Source: Pyrinomonas sp040289685
GTDB taxonomy: Bacteria > Acidobacteriota > Blastocatellia > Pyrinomonadales > Pyrinomonadaceae
Direction of reading: 5' to 3'
Length of the DNA stretch: 22,183 nucleotides
Assembly (NCBI RefSeq): GCF_040289685.1
Contig: NZ_PSLQ01000062.1
Span: 1 to 22,183, forward strand
Positions 1-7,830 of the stretch are shown here, piece by piece. The position numbers were made by a program, and so were the translations under genes. The notes under the pieces are model-generated. The model was not told where the DNA came from, made no database searches, and worked only from the letters and a program-made list of their open reading frames with translations. Every line of letters begins with the position of its first letter. The first letter of the stretch is position 1.

Positions 1-120
1 TGAGGGCGACGAGCAGATTTAGACCGAAGAATTCTCAGCAAGCGACGACTTGAAGATGAATGGATCTTTCGTTCAGATTAAGTGAGCGGGTGGGTGATTC
101 AGGTGACGGTGGGTTCTGTT

Positions 121-233
121 GCGCGAAGCCCTCGCTTCTCTGAATGCAGCCTGTCCCTCGCTATGCGCTTCGTTATACACGGGCTACCTAGCCCCGCATA
201 GCCCAGACGGGAAGCGATTTCCGCCCTTCGCGC
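121..233. repeat. Nested inverted-repeat element, type unknown
   Basis: A 113-bp non-coding block is bounded by perfect 8-bp inverted repeats, GCGCGAAG at 121-128 and CTTCGCGC at 226-233. Inside lies a second perfect 8-bp pair, GCTATGCG at 160-167 with CGCATAGC at 195-202. This encloses GGGCTA at 181-186 with TAGCCC at 189-194. A small GAAGC/GCTTC hairpin is near 125-138. The whole can fold into a branched structure on either strand. It lies downstream of the transglycosylase stop on the minus strand. It could be a structured RNA, a small non-autonomous repeat or a complex terminator; no U tract decides this. The rest of 1-264 shows no supportable gene. Confidence 0.45.
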
Positions 234-264
234 GACCTACCCTCTCATCTAATCGAAGGTGATC

Positions 265-1083
265 TCATTGACTCACGAGCCGGAATTTTCCGTCCGGCAA
301 TCTGACCGCAAAGACGCTCCGTTCATAAACGGTGGCCGGTTTCGGTTGTTCGGCCTCAATAGCCGCCAACTCGGCTTTGCCGACCCTTTTCGCTCGTCGA
401 GCGGTCTCGGGATCGCACATCAGCCTGTAGCGCTCCGTGATCCGTCGAACGTACTCGCGCGTTTCGCGATAGGGTGGAATGCGCCCGCCATAACGCAGAA
501 CGGCACCCTCTCCGGCATTATAGCCGGCCAGTGCTAAAGCGACGTCGTCGTCAAAGATGTTGAGCAGGAATCGCAAGTAGCGCGTGCCGCCCTCGATGTT
601 CTGGCGCGGATCGAAGATGTTGGTCACGCCGAATCGCTGCGCCGTGCCGGGCATAAGTTGCATCAAGCCGCGCGCCCCTTTGGGCGAGATGGCGCGCGGT
701 CGGAAAGCCGATTCCTGATGCATGACAGCGTAAAGCAGCATCGGATCAACGCCGTGACGCAAACCCGCTTCCACCAAAAGGGCATCTATTTGGGCGTTGC
801 CCGTAGTAAAACCGCGCAGCCAATGGCTAGGCTCTTTGCTTTCGCCGCTGGGACGCGCGTGAAGAAGTTTCTCGCCAGTGAGTGTTCGCAGCGAGGCGAC
901 TCGATTGGCGGCGTGTAACACTGGCTTGAGCAACCTTGAGCGGCGCAGCCCCTCTGCGCTTTCATCGCGCAATCGGAAACTGCCGAGATCGATGTTGTCA
1001 AGAGAGTAACGAGCGGGCGTTTGCGCTGCGGCGCAACCGAAGAGCAACGCAATCCAACACCAGACAAGCGCGAAAGACCTCAT
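265..1083 (-). CDS. Secreted lytic transglycosylase (SLT domain)
   Basis: This is a 272-residue exported murein lytic transglycosylase, expected to cleave the MurNAc-GlcNAc bond and form 1,6-anhydroMurNAc ends in the periplasm. Residues 1-20 are a signal peptide with a hydrophobic core ending CAAA-Q; the Cys before AAA could make it a lipoprotein, but a clear lipobox is not evident. The SLT catalytic domain is about 97-225. It has the catalytic Glu124 in HQESAF, then GARGLMQLMP at 136-145 and AGYNAGEGAV at 186-195, the classic SLT/MltC-type motifs. Residues 21-95 and the last 45 residues match no domain I recognise. It has its own promoter on the minus strand at 1148-1176. The ATG at 1083 lacks a clear Shine-Dalgarno. 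The neighbouring peptidoglycan-binding gene suggests a cell-wall locus. Confidence 0.9.
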   Translation of the reverse strand: MRSFALVWCWIALLFGCAAAQTPARYSLDNIDLGSFRLRDESAEGLRRSRLLKPVLHAANRVASLRTLTGEKLLHARPSGESKEPSHWLRGFTTGNAQIDALLVEAGLRHGVDPMLLYAVMHQESAFRPRAISPKGARGLMQLMPGTAQRFGVTNIFDPRQNIEGGTRYLRFLLNIFDDDVALALAGYNAGEGAVLRYGGRIPPYRETREYVRRITERYRLMCDPETARRAKRVGKAELAAIEAEQPKPATVYERSVFAVRLPDGKFRLVSQ

Positions 1084-1147
1084 AACAAAGGCAGCAAGCG
1101 AGAGCAGTTCGTTTCCAAAGCTCGCCGGCGAGGGCGAGGTGCAGCGA

Positions 1148-1176
1148 ATATTAACACACCTTCATCTTCTGTTCAA
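1148..1176 (-). promoter_or_regulatory. Sigma70-type promoter of the lytic transglycosylase
   Basis: On the minus strand, TTGAAC (1176-1171) and TAATAT (1153-1148) are separated by exactly 17 bp. The surrounding bases are AT-rich in an otherwise GC-rich region. Transcription would start near 1141, giving a leader of about 58 nt to the ATG at 1083. Confidence 0.65.
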
Positions 1177-1602
1177 CTAAATACAACGATTTTTAACAAA
1201 ATGGCGAAGGTTGACAAGCAAGCGCGGCTTTGAGCGGCGGCAATTAGAGTAGGTCATAGGGGGCCAATCTCGGCGACGCGCCGCTTTCGGCGCTCCAGAG
1301 TCAAAGCGGCGACCACGGCTTGAGTTATTGCTAAGTGTTACCAAGAGAAACTGAGACGCCGCTTATTGGGCGACCGCAGGAGGATGCTAAAGGTCGAGTG
1401 AGTTGAATCGGAGTCAATCATCCGATCTTTTGGGCGGGCTTCCTGAGCGAGAGAATGTCAGGGATTGAGCAAGGCGAATCGGAGAAGATGGATCGAAGGA
1501 GAAATTTATGGGGAGAGGGGCTTTTTCAGGACGAGGTTTCCTTTTCGCCCGATGATTTTCTCGCGTTCTTCTTTTTCCGAGGTTTTAAGCTGTCGTTGGA
1601 CC
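1177..1602. other. Intergenic stretch without a supportable gene
   Basis: Open frames here are short, lack ribosome-binding sites and look unlike proteins. The only structure noted is a 6-bp GCGCCG/CGGCGC hairpin at 1278-1293 with a CTTT loop and no U tract. A TTGACA at 1212-1217 has no matching -10 at normal spacing. Confidence 0.5.
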
Positions 1603-1622
1603 TGTACGTCGTTTTTGGAGAA

Positions 1623-1631
1623 TGATAAAAT
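1623..1631 (+). promoter_or_regulatory. Probable extended -10 promoter for the PG-binding gene
   Basis: TGA-TAAAAT at 1623-1631 reads as an extended -10 (TGn followed by TAAAAT). No good -35 lies 17 bp upstream; TTGGAC at 1596-1601 is too far. Initiation near 1638 would place the start of the RNA just before the structured leader at 1643. Confidence 0.4.
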
Positions 1632-1642
1632 TTCGAACCGAA

Positions 1643-1721
1643 CCGTGGGGCCCCTGAGACTAGCTTGGTGAGGCAAGCGGTTGCGGGAGTGCTCCCGAAG
1701 TCTCCACGGCTGCGGGCCGTG
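1643..1721 (+). promoter_or_regulatory. Structured 5' leader with alternative pairings (riboswitch-like)
   Basis: The leader of the PG-binding gene can form a three-way junction. P1 is GAGACT 1656-1661 with AGTCTC 1699-1704. P2 is GCTTG 1663-1667 with CAAGC 1674-1678. P3 is CGGGAG 1684-1689 with CTCCCG 1692-1697. P1 can be extended by CCGTGG 1643-1648 with CCACGG 1704-1709. That extension competes with a downstream hairpin, CACGGC 1705-1710 with GCCGTG 1716-1721. All stems are perfect complements. I could not match it to a riboswitch class I know (c-di-GMP, ydaO/c-di-AMP, SAM, cobalamin consensus elements are not visible). Confidence 0.4.
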
Positions 1722-1768
1722 CGGAGCATAAAACATCACAAACCTCACTCAAAAGGGAGGAAGGAAAG

Positions 1769-2131
1769 ATGAGGAGCCTTACGATCGCTTTGGCATTAGC
1801 GTTGGTTTTACCTGTGATTGCGTTGGCGCAGGCGGCTTCAGCGCCTACGGCGGGCCAAACTCAGAACCAGAATGCAGCCGCATCGAAGGCCGTAGCTAAA
1901 CGGCGCGGCGCTCCTTTCCGTGCGACCAAAGAGCAGGTCAAACAGGCGCAAGAGATCCTCAAGCAGCGCGGTTTGTATACGGGCGAAGTGACCGGCAGGC
2001 TCGATCCGGCGACGCGCGCGGCACTGCGCAAGTATCAGCAGGCCGAAGGCTTGCGCGTTACCGGCACGCTTAACCGCGAGACGCTTGAGAAGATGAAGAT
2101 TGCGCTGACGGAAAAACAGAAGGCTGGCTAA
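1769..2131 (+). CDS. Small secreted peptidoglycan-binding-domain protein
   Basis: A 120-residue exported protein. Residues 1-20 form a signal peptide with a long Ala/Leu/Val core ending ALA-Q. A Gln/Ala-rich linker follows at about 21-53. A single PG_binding_1 domain spans about 54-112, with the family pattern LKQRGLYTGEVTGRLDPAT followed by LRKYQQAEGLRVTGTL. This domain normally folds as a three-helix bundle that binds peptidoglycan; no enzymatic domain is attached, so the role may be structural or as an adaptor in the periplasm. The start is supported by a purine-rich ribosome-binding site (GGGAGGAAGG) just upstream of ATG 1769. It has an unusually structured leader of about 130 nt and a strong terminator, so it is most likely monocistronic. 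Confidence 0.8.
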   Translation: MRSLTIALALALVLPVIALAQAASAPTAGQTQNQNAAASKAVAKRRGAPFRATKEQVKQAQEILKQRGLYTGEVTGRLDPATRAALRKYQQAEGLRVTGTLNRETLEKMKIALTEKQKAG

Positions 2132-2205
2132 TGCTGGAGTTGAGAACTGCCCACGAAAATATTGAGGACAGTGGGTAAGTTGGATACCCTGCTCACATGA
2201 ATAAG

Positions 2206-2241
2206 GCGCCGATGGAAGGTGGAGAATCCATCGGCGCTTTT
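2206..2241 (+). terminator. Rho-independent terminator after the PG-binding gene
   Basis: A perfect 11-bp stem, GCGCCGATGGA at 2206-2216 with TCCATCGGCGC at 2227-2237, has a 10-nt loop and is followed by TTTT on the plus strand. On the minus strand the following bases are not T-rich, so it serves the plus-strand gene rather than alaS. Confidence 0.85.
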
Positions 2242-2366
2242 CGATTCATGTCAAGCGTTCGCATTGCCGATCTCGCACGCATATTGGAAGCAATCCCCAT
2301 ATCCGCAAGGACGCTCCGTAGAATGGGGAAGCCTCGCTCACGAGAGTTGGGGTCACCAAGACGCGA

Positions 2367-5078
2367 TCATGCTGCTTTCGACGAGCTCGCTATGCGCTCG
2401 ACAATGTCGTAACTTGCCCGCAACGCTTCGGGCAGCTTTTCTGGTTCTGGGCCGCCGCCTTCGGCCATGTCCGCCCGTCCGCCGCCGCGTCCGCCCAAGA
2501 TGGGCGCCAGTTCGCGTATGACTTGACCTGCCGGGATCGTCGAGCGCAAGTCGGCGGAAGTGCGCACGATGATCGAGGCTTTGCCTTCGGCGCGACGCCC
2601 TAAGACGACGACGCCCGATTTGAGCTGCGCGAGCAAAGCGTCGGAGAGCTGGCGCAAGCCCGAAGCGTCTAGTTCGCTCGCCTCGCGCACGAGGACCTTG
2701 ATCCCGGCGCATTGGCGCACCTCACCGTCTTGCGCCGATGTGGAGACTGTTCCGGCGGCGAGTTTGACGCGAAGCTCTTCGATCTCGCGTCGCGCGCGAC
2801 GCAGCTCTTCTTGAAGTTTCTCCACCGTTTCGGGCAAACGCTCGCGCGCTGTGCGCAGTTCACTGGCGAGCGCGTTGACCAGCGCTTCATCTTCTTGGAA
2901 GCGTGCGATAGCGTCCGTACCGGTGATCGCCTCGACGCGCCGTGTACCTGAGGCGATCGCTTCGTCGCGCACGATCTTGAACGGCCCGATGTCGCCTGTG
3001 GCGCGCACGTGCGTCCCGCCGCATAGCTCTTTTGAAAAGCCCGGAACGGTGAGCACGCGCACGCGCTCGCCATACTTTTCGCCGAAGAGCGCCATCGCGC
3101 CTGAACGCAACGCCTCCGCAAGCGGCATGATCTCGGTGTGCACGGCGACGTTGCGCAGGATCTGCTCGTTGACCAAACGTTCGATCTCGGCGATCTCTTC
3201 TGCAGTGAGCGGTTGAAAGTGCGTGAAGTCGAAGCGTAGGCGATTGGGCGCGACGAGCGAACCGGCCTGTTTGACGTGCGCACCCAAAACCTCGCGCAGC
3301 GCTGCATGGAGCAGATGCGTCGCCGTGTGGTTGCGGCGAATGGCATCGCGCCGCTCCGCATCGACTTGCGCGGTCACCTCGTCGCCCGCTTTGAACGCGC
3401 CTCGTTCGATGCGAACGCGATGCACGGTGAGGCCGTTCACTGGCGCTTGAGTGTCGAGCACGCGCGCGTCCGCCTCACTTGTGACGATGACGCCCGTATC
3501 GCCGACTTGTCCGCCCGCCTCGGCATAAAAGGGCGTGCGATCGAGGACCAGTTCGCCTTCGTCCCCCGCCCGCAGTTCGTCCACTTCTTCATCGTCCTTG
3601 ATGAGCGCGACGACGCGCGCTCCAGCCAGGCGCGTCCCTTCGTAGCCGGTGAACTCCGTACGCCCCAAGCGTTCGGCAAGCCGCGCATAGACCTCTTTCG
3701 TCTTGGCGCGCGCTTGCGCACTGCGCGCGCTTGCGCGTTGGAGTTCGCCCAACGCTTCTTCGAAGCGCAAGTTGAATTCGTCTTCCGGGATCGAGATGCC
3801 GCGCTCTTCGAGCGAGACGCGAATGAGATCGCGCGGCGTGCCGAAGGTGTCGTAGAGCCGCGCCAGTTCTTTGTAATCAGGCATCTCACCTTGAGGCACG
3901 GTGGCGAGCAACGCTTCGAGCTTCTGCAGCCCCGTGCTGAGCGTCGCGCCGAAACGCTCCTCTTCGCTCTTGACGATGCGTTCGATGAGCGCGCGCGCTG
4001 CTTCTAGTTCCGGATACGGGCCGCGCATCATCTCGACCACTTTGTCGGTCACACGATGGAAGAAGAGCCGGTCCAGTCCGAGCGCGTGTCGCCCGTGGTA
4101 GATGGCGCGGCGCATGATCTTGCGCAGAACGTAATTTCGCCCTTCGTTGCCCGGATAGATGCCATCGGCGATGGAGAAAGCAGTTGCGCGCGCGTGATCG
4201 GCGATGACGCGCATGGCGAAGCCTTCGTGCGAATCGGCGACGTATTCGCGCCCGGCCAATTCGGCGGCGAAATCGACGAGCGGGCGAAGCAAGTCCGTAT
4301 CGAAGTTCGAGCGCACGCCTTGAAGCACGGCAGCCAATCTTTCCAAGCCCGCGCCCGTATCTACGGAAGGGGCCGGAAGCGGCGTGAGCGTCCCGTCAGC
4401 GCTCCGATCGTACTGCATGAAGACGAGGTTCCATATCTCGATCGTCTCATCGCCCGGGCCATTGACCAACTCGGCACGGTTCTTCGTCGGGTCGTGCGGG
4501 TCTGGCCCTTGGTAGTAATGGATCTCGCTGCACGGGCCGCACGGGCCGGTATCGCCCATCTGCCAGAAGTTCTCTTTGGCACCGAAACGCAAGATGCGCT
4601 CGGGCGCGACTCCGGCTTCAGCCCACAGTGCAGCGGCCTCATCATCGGTCTCATAGACCGTAAACCACAGCCTTTCGGGCGGGAGCTTGTAGACGTTCAA
4701 GAGCAGATCGAGCGCGTACTCGATCGCTTCGCGCTTGAAATAGTCGCCAAACGAGAAGTTGCCGAGCATCTCGAAGAAGGTGTGGTGGCGCGCCGTTTTG
4801 CCGACATCATCGAGATCGTTGTGCTTGCCGCCAGCGCGGATGCACTTTTGCGCCGAAGTCGCGCGCTTGTATGGACGCCGCTCGACGCCTGTGAAGACAT
4901 CCTTGAACTGGTTCATGCCGGCGTTGGCGAAAAGAAGCGTCGGATCGTTGGCCGGAAGAAGCGGACTCGATGGCACGCGCACGTGGCCGCGTTCTTCGAA
5001 GAAGCGCAAGAAAGTTTCTCTGATTTCGTGTCCGGTCATCATCTTGCTTTCGGGTAAACGGCGAAGAGTTCGCGCCAT
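2367..5078 (-). CDS. alaS: Alanine--tRNA ligase
   Basis: This is full-length AlaRS (903 residues; family about 870-900), which charges tRNA-Ala and deacylates mischarged Ser/Gly-tRNA-Ala in the cytosol. The class II catalytic core is at the N-terminus: the motif 2 region RATSAQKCIRAGGKHNDLDD at 72-91, and motif 3 DTGAGLERL at 240-248. The editing domain has the zinc-binding HTATH at 584-588 plus Cys686 and His690 in CGGTH. The C-terminal DHHA1/C-Ala region contains the glycine-rich GGRGGGRADMAEGGG. The ATG at 5078 has a weak GAGAAG upstream. The family usually begins at the internal Met-Met (5042/5039, followed by TGHEIRETFL), so the true start may be there. It follows recX by about 143 nt on the same strand, the recX-alaS order seen in many bacteria. 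Confidence 0.97.
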   Translation of the reverse strand: MARTLRRLPESKMMTGHEIRETFLRFFEERGHVRVPSSPLLPANDPTLLFANAGMNQFKDVFTGVERRPYKRATSAQKCIRAGGKHNDLDDVGKTARHHTFFEMLGNFSFGDYFKREAIEYALDLLLNVYKLPPERLWFTVYETDDEAAALWAEAGVAPERILRFGAKENFWQMGDTGPCGPCSEIHYYQGPDPHDPTKNRAELVNGPGDETIEIWNLVFMQYDRSADGTLTPLPAPSVDTGAGLERLAAVLQGVRSNFDTDLLRPLVDFAAELAGREYVADSHEGFAMRVIADHARATAFSIADGIYPGNEGRNYVLRKIMRRAIYHGRHALGLDRLFFHRVTDKVVEMMRGPYPELEAARALIERIVKSEEERFGATLSTGLQKLEALLATVPQGEMPDYKELARLYDTFGTPRDLIRVSLEERGISIPEDEFNLRFEEALGELQRASARSAQARAKTKEVYARLAERLGRTEFTGYEGTRLAGARVVALIKDDEEVDELRAGDEGELVLDRTPFYAEAGGQVGDTGVIVTSEADARVLDTQAPVNGLTVHRVRIERGAFKAGDEVTAQVDAERRDAIRRNHTATHLLHAALREVLGAHVKQAGSLVAPNRLRFDFTHFQPLTAEEIAEIERLVNEQILRNVAVHTEIMPLAEALRSGAMALFGEKYGERVRVLTVPGFSKELCGGTHVRATGDIGPFKIVRDEAIASGTRRVEAITGTDAIARFQEDEALVNALASELRTARERLPETVEKLQEELRRARREIEELRVKLAAGTVSTSAQDGEVRQCAGIKVLVREASELDASGLRQLSDALLAQLKSGVVVLGRRAEGKASIIVRTSADLRSTIPAGQVIRELAPILGGRGGGRADMAEGGGPEPEKLPEALRASYDIVERIASSSKAA

Positions 5079-5221
5079 TTGAAACTTCTCAGTTTAACAC
5101 GCGAGCGCAAACAAAACGAAGCTGTGCGCGCGTCGAATCTCGGCGGCTTTTCGATCCGCGCTCTTCCGACTGGTTTTTCAAGTCGCTTCTCACTTCGCGC
5201 ATGCGCCGTCCGCCGTTTCAA

Positions 5222-5908
5222 TCATTCCTCTTCCGGCTGGTTTACTTTGAGGTCCTTCAAACGGCTCATGACGATTTCGTGCGGGAAGCCAGCGCGCAAC
5301 AGATGATCGTAAAGCCTCTTCAGATCGGCGCGCGAGCGTGGCGGGCCGGTTCTAGCGAGCCGCTTCTCGATCGCGCGATCGAGCAGTTCTTCCTCTGAAT
5401 GTTCAGTGAAGATCGCTTCGACCGCTTCGCGCATCGCTTCCTCCGAGAGCTTGTGCGCGGCCAGTTCGCGCAACAGGCGGCGTTTGCCGATGGGCTTCTG
5501 TTGGACGCGATAGGAGGCGTATCCGAGCGCAAACTTCTCATCGCTCACGTATCCGTACTCGCGCAGCTTTTCGATCGCTTCCTCGATCACGCCGGCGCTT
5601 GCCCGCTCCTTTTCGAGCAACCTTTCGCGCAGTTCGCGCTCGGAGCGCGGACGCGCCGCGAGCAACCGCATGGCGCGTTTCAATACTCGCTCGCGCGGCG
5701 GTTCTTCTGCGGAAGAAGCTTTGCTAGGGGGCTCAACGCGCTCGTGGCGCGCCGAAGGGGAGGACTGGCCCCGCCGATCGCGCCGTCGAGTATTCTCTGA
5801 GTCGTTCATCTCAGGCTTTTCGGCGGACGGCTCTGTTTCGCGCCAATGGCGCGCCCGCGTTGGTTCGCGCTCCGTCGGGCCGATCTTTTTGGAACGTCCT
5901 TCCCGCAT
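5222..5908 (-). CDS. recX: Regulatory protein RecX, with charged N-terminal extension
   Basis: A 228-residue RecX family protein, which binds RecA filaments and modulates recombinase activity. The RecX three-helix repeats occupy about 77-225. Recognisable segments are LKRAMRLLAARPRSERELRE, the EEAIEKLREYGYVSDEKFA stretch, GKRRLLRELAAHKLSEEAM and the C-terminal DLKRLYDHLLRAGFPHEIV. Residues 1-75 are rich in Arg, Glu, Ser and Pro and look disordered; they are not part of the usual 150-200-residue family core. Met34 (codon at 5809) is an alternative start that would shorten this tail. No strong ribosome-binding site decides between them. It is upstream of alaS on the same strand. recA, the usual partner upstream, is absent from this window. 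Confidence 0.9.
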   Translation of the reverse strand: MREGRSKKIGPTEREPTRARHWRETEPSAEKPEMNDSENTRRRDRRGQSSPSARHERVEPPSKASSAEEPPRERVLKRAMRLLAARPRSERELRERLLEKERASAGVIEEAIEKLREYGYVSDEKFALGYASYRVQQKPIGKRRLLRELAAHKLSEEAMREAVEAIFTEHSEEELLDRAIEKRLARTGPPRSRADLKRLYDHLLRAGFPHEIVMSRLKDLKVNQPEEE

Positions 5909-6072
5909 CGCGTTTTAACTTTAATTTCAAAGCGAGCCGACGCGCAAATCGCCAAACGTCCTAAACTGTCGTTTACGTGATCTCGCGCGCCTTTGCGTTC
6001 GATTGATGTTTGCAGCTCTTTCGACTCCATTGTTTGCGGCGTTTGCATGCGGTTGCGAAAAGCAGGCTGGAG

Positions 6073-6098
6073 TATAATTTTCAATGTCGGCATAGGAG
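6073..6098 (+). promoter_or_regulatory. -10 box and strong RBS of the Uma2-family gene
   Basis: A consensus TATAAT lies at 6073-6078, although no good -35 is at 16-18 bp. An AGGAGGT Shine-Dalgarno at about 6093-6099 precedes ATG 6107 by a normal distance. The RNA leader would be only about 20 nt. This RBS decides the start against the upstream in-frame ATG at 5993. Confidence 0.55.
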
Positions 6099-6106
6099 GT
6101 GACGTC

Positions 6107-6694
6107 ATGGCTCTGCCTTTCGCGCTCCCGGTCTTCGAAGGGTATTGGCCGCTCGAACGTCTTTCCGAGATCAGGCACGAATACTTAAACGGCTTCGTCC
6201 ACGCGATGGCGAGCAAAAGCCCGGCGCGCAGCACGATCTGTTTCAATCTTCATGGCATCTTGCATGCGCAATTCAGAGAAACACGATGTCGTGGTTTTTC
6301 GCCGAACATGAAGGTGCGCTCCGGCGACCAAGATCTGTTCGCTTATCATGATCCGGCTGTGGTTTGCGGCGAACCCCGACTGCACGACGAACACGGCGAC
6401 GTGCGCTTGAATCCAAGCGCGATCTTCGAAGTCATATCGCCTCCCACTTCCGATCAAAGCGAAAAGTTTCGCCGTTACGCCGCCATCGAGTCTCCTCGTG
6501 ATTGCTTGCTGATTGCACAAGATCGCCCGCGCGTCGAGCGCTTCTCACGTCGAACGGACGGGACTTGGGGGCGTTTCGAACTAGACGGAGCGTCGGCGGT
6601 CCTTTCGTTCCCTCCCGCTTGTCGAATCGCGCTGGCCGATCTTTACCAACGGGGTGATCTCATGTGTGCGACGCTACGCGCGGTCTCGGGTTGA
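6107..6694 (+). CDS. Uma2 family (DUF820) protein, PD-(D/E)XK nuclease fold
   Basis: A 195-residue protein of the Uma2/DUF820 family, proposed to have a restriction-endonuclease-like fold; its cellular role is not established. Visible family marks are the N-terminal RHEYLNGFVHAMA (compare the usual yElidGei), DPAVVC with Asp82, IFEVISPPTSDQSEKFRRY with Glu108 and Lys120, then CLLIAQD in place of the usual YWlvD. Asp82, Glu108 and Lys120 would be the PD-ExK triad. The start at 6107 is set by AGGAGGT; a longer frame from 5993 has no RBS. truB begins 14 nt after its stop, so the two are probably co-transcribed, though a functional link is not implied. It is divergent from recX. Confidence 0.8.
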   Translation: MALPFALPVFEGYWPLERLSEIRHEYLNGFVHAMASKSPARSTICFNLHGILHAQFRETRCRGFSPNMKVRSGDQDLFAYHDPAVVCGEPRLHDEHGDVRLNPSAIFEVISPPTSDQSEKFRRYAAIESPRDCLLIAQDRPRVERFSRRTDGTWGRFELDGASAVLSFPPACRIALADLYQRGDLMCATLRAVSG

Positions 6695-6708
6695 AAAAGG
6701 GGCTTGCG

Positions 6709-7629
6709 ATGGATGGAATCCTCGTCATCGACAAACCTGCCGGTTGGACTTCGCACGATGTCGTCGCGCGTGCGCGTCGCCTGCTCGGCGAGCGACGAAT
6801 CGGTCATACGGGAACGCTCGATCCGTTCGCTACCGGAGTGCTCGTCCTGCTTGTTGGGCGCGCGACGCGGCTGGCGCAGTTTCTTGCTGGGGCCGAAAAG
6901 GAGTACGAGGCTGTTATCCGTTTCGGGTATGCGACCGAGACGGGAGATCTGACTGGGGCGGCACGCGAGCCAAAGGTCATCTGCCCGGAGTGGACCGCGC
7001 CGGAGATCGAGGCTGCGCTGCAGAGCCTGCGCGGCGAGATCGAGCAGGTGCCGCCCATGCATTCGGCGAAAAAGGTCCGCGGACGCCGCCTCTACGAGTT
7101 CGCGCGGCGCGGCGAGCAGGTCGAGCGTTTGGCTGTGCGCGTCGTTGTGCACGAGTTCGAAGCGCTCCCCGACGACGGCATGTGGCTTGCGCGCAACGAC
7201 GATGGAACGTGCGATTTGCGCGTGCGCGTGCGCTGCTCGGCTGGAACCTATGTGCGCGTTCTAGCGGAAGATCTGGGAGCAAAGCTCGGCACGGGCGCGC
7301 ATCTTCGACGTTTGCAGCGAACGCGAGCCGGAGACTTCGGAATCGAGATCGCGCGAACGCTCGAAGAGCTCGAAGCTGCTGCCGACCCACACGAGGCTCT
7401 TTTGCCGGTGGAAGCAGCCTTACGCGGGTTGCCTCCCGTGCATCTAACCGAAAGCCAAGCGCGTCGCATCGCACACGGTGCCGCCGTGCGATGGTCGATG
7501 TCAAGCGAGGCGCGAGTCCAACTCGTGCGCGTTTATGGCGGCGACGGTCGGTTGTTAGCCGTCGGCGAATGTTTCGGTGGGCAGCTGCGTCCGCGCGTAG
7601 TGTTCGGCGCAGAAGAAAAGTTGACTTAG
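6709..7629 (+). CDS. truB: tRNA pseudouridine(55) synthase TruB
   Basis: A 306-residue TruB, which isomerises U55 in the T-loop of tRNAs. It starts MDGILVIDKPAGWTSHDVV, the conserved family N-terminus. The catalytic Asp38 is in GHTGTLDPFATGVL. The motif YEAVIRFGYATETGDLTGA and the later GTYVRVLAEDLG segment are both present. The C-terminal part (about 240-306) is a divergent TruB C-terminal/PUA-like region. ATG 6709 is chosen because it fits the family start and is preceded by AAAAGGGG; an in-frame ATG at 6664 would overlap the Uma2 gene and add 15 unconserved residues. Upstream neighbours usually seen with truB (rbfA, infB) are not here. Confidence 0.96.
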   Translation: MDGILVIDKPAGWTSHDVVARARRLLGERRIGHTGTLDPFATGVLVLLVGRATRLAQFLAGAEKEYEAVIRFGYATETGDLTGAAREPKVICPEWTAPEIEAALQSLRGEIEQVPPMHSAKKVRGRRLYEFARRGEQVERLAVRVVVHEFEALPDDGMWLARNDDGTCDLRVRVRCSAGTYVRVLAEDLGAKLGTGAHLRRLQRTRAGDFGIEIARTLEELEAAADPHEALLPVEAALRGLPPVHLTESQARRIAHGAAVRWSMSSEARVQLVRVYGGDGRLLAVGECFGGQLRPRVVFGAEEKLT

Positions 7630-7652
7630 CTTTCTGTGGGCTGTGTTATACT
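7621..7652 (+). promoter_or_regulatory. Probable promoter of the prkA module
   Basis: An extended -10, TGT-TATACT, lies at 7644-7652. TTGACT at 7621-7626 would be a -35 with a long 20-bp spacer, overlapping the end of truB. Starting near 7659 this gives a leader of about 210 nt to the prkA ATG at 7870. Confidence 0.45.
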
Positions 7653-7801
7653 TAAGCCAGTTCGAGAGCGCGTCGGCTGCGCTCGCCGCTGGAAGCGAAC
7701 ACACCGTCGGCCAAGCTCAACGTTGAAAACGAGATCGATGGTGGGGCATAAGCGGACATGATCCCGCTTCATGCTTCGAGGTTTGAGGTGTATCAGCCGT
7801 T

Positions 7802-7830
7802 CGTCGGATGGTTCGGCGAACGATCCGACG
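7802..7830 (+). promoter_or_regulatory. Strong hairpin in the prkA leader
   Basis: CGTCGGAT at 7802-7809 pairs perfectly with ATCCGACG at 7823-7830. Inside it, after a G/G mismatch, GTTC 7811-7814 pairs with GAAC 7818-7821 around a GGC loop. It has no U tract and lies about 40 nt upstream of the start codon. It may stabilise the mRNA or control translation. Confidence 0.4.

Noticed and set aside
1..81. Possible 3' end of a plus-strand gene at the left edge
   Set aside because: All three frames stop within 81 bases and too few codons are visible to support a protein.
1212..1217. TTGACA as a plus-strand -35
   Set aside because: No acceptable -10 occurs 16-18 bp downstream.
1465..1671. 68-codon plus-strand frame before the PG-binding gene
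   Set aside because: No RBS or recognisable domain, and it overlaps the promoter and structured leader.
4056..5057. Long plus-strand open frame antisense to alaS (333 codons)
   Set aside because: alaS is unambiguous on the other strand; the antisense product has no recognisable domain and no RBS. Long antisense frames are common in GC-rich genes with strong codon bias.
5993..6106. Upstream ATG of the Uma2 gene
   Set aside because: The TATAAT and AGGAGGT signals lie downstream of it and point to ATG 6107.
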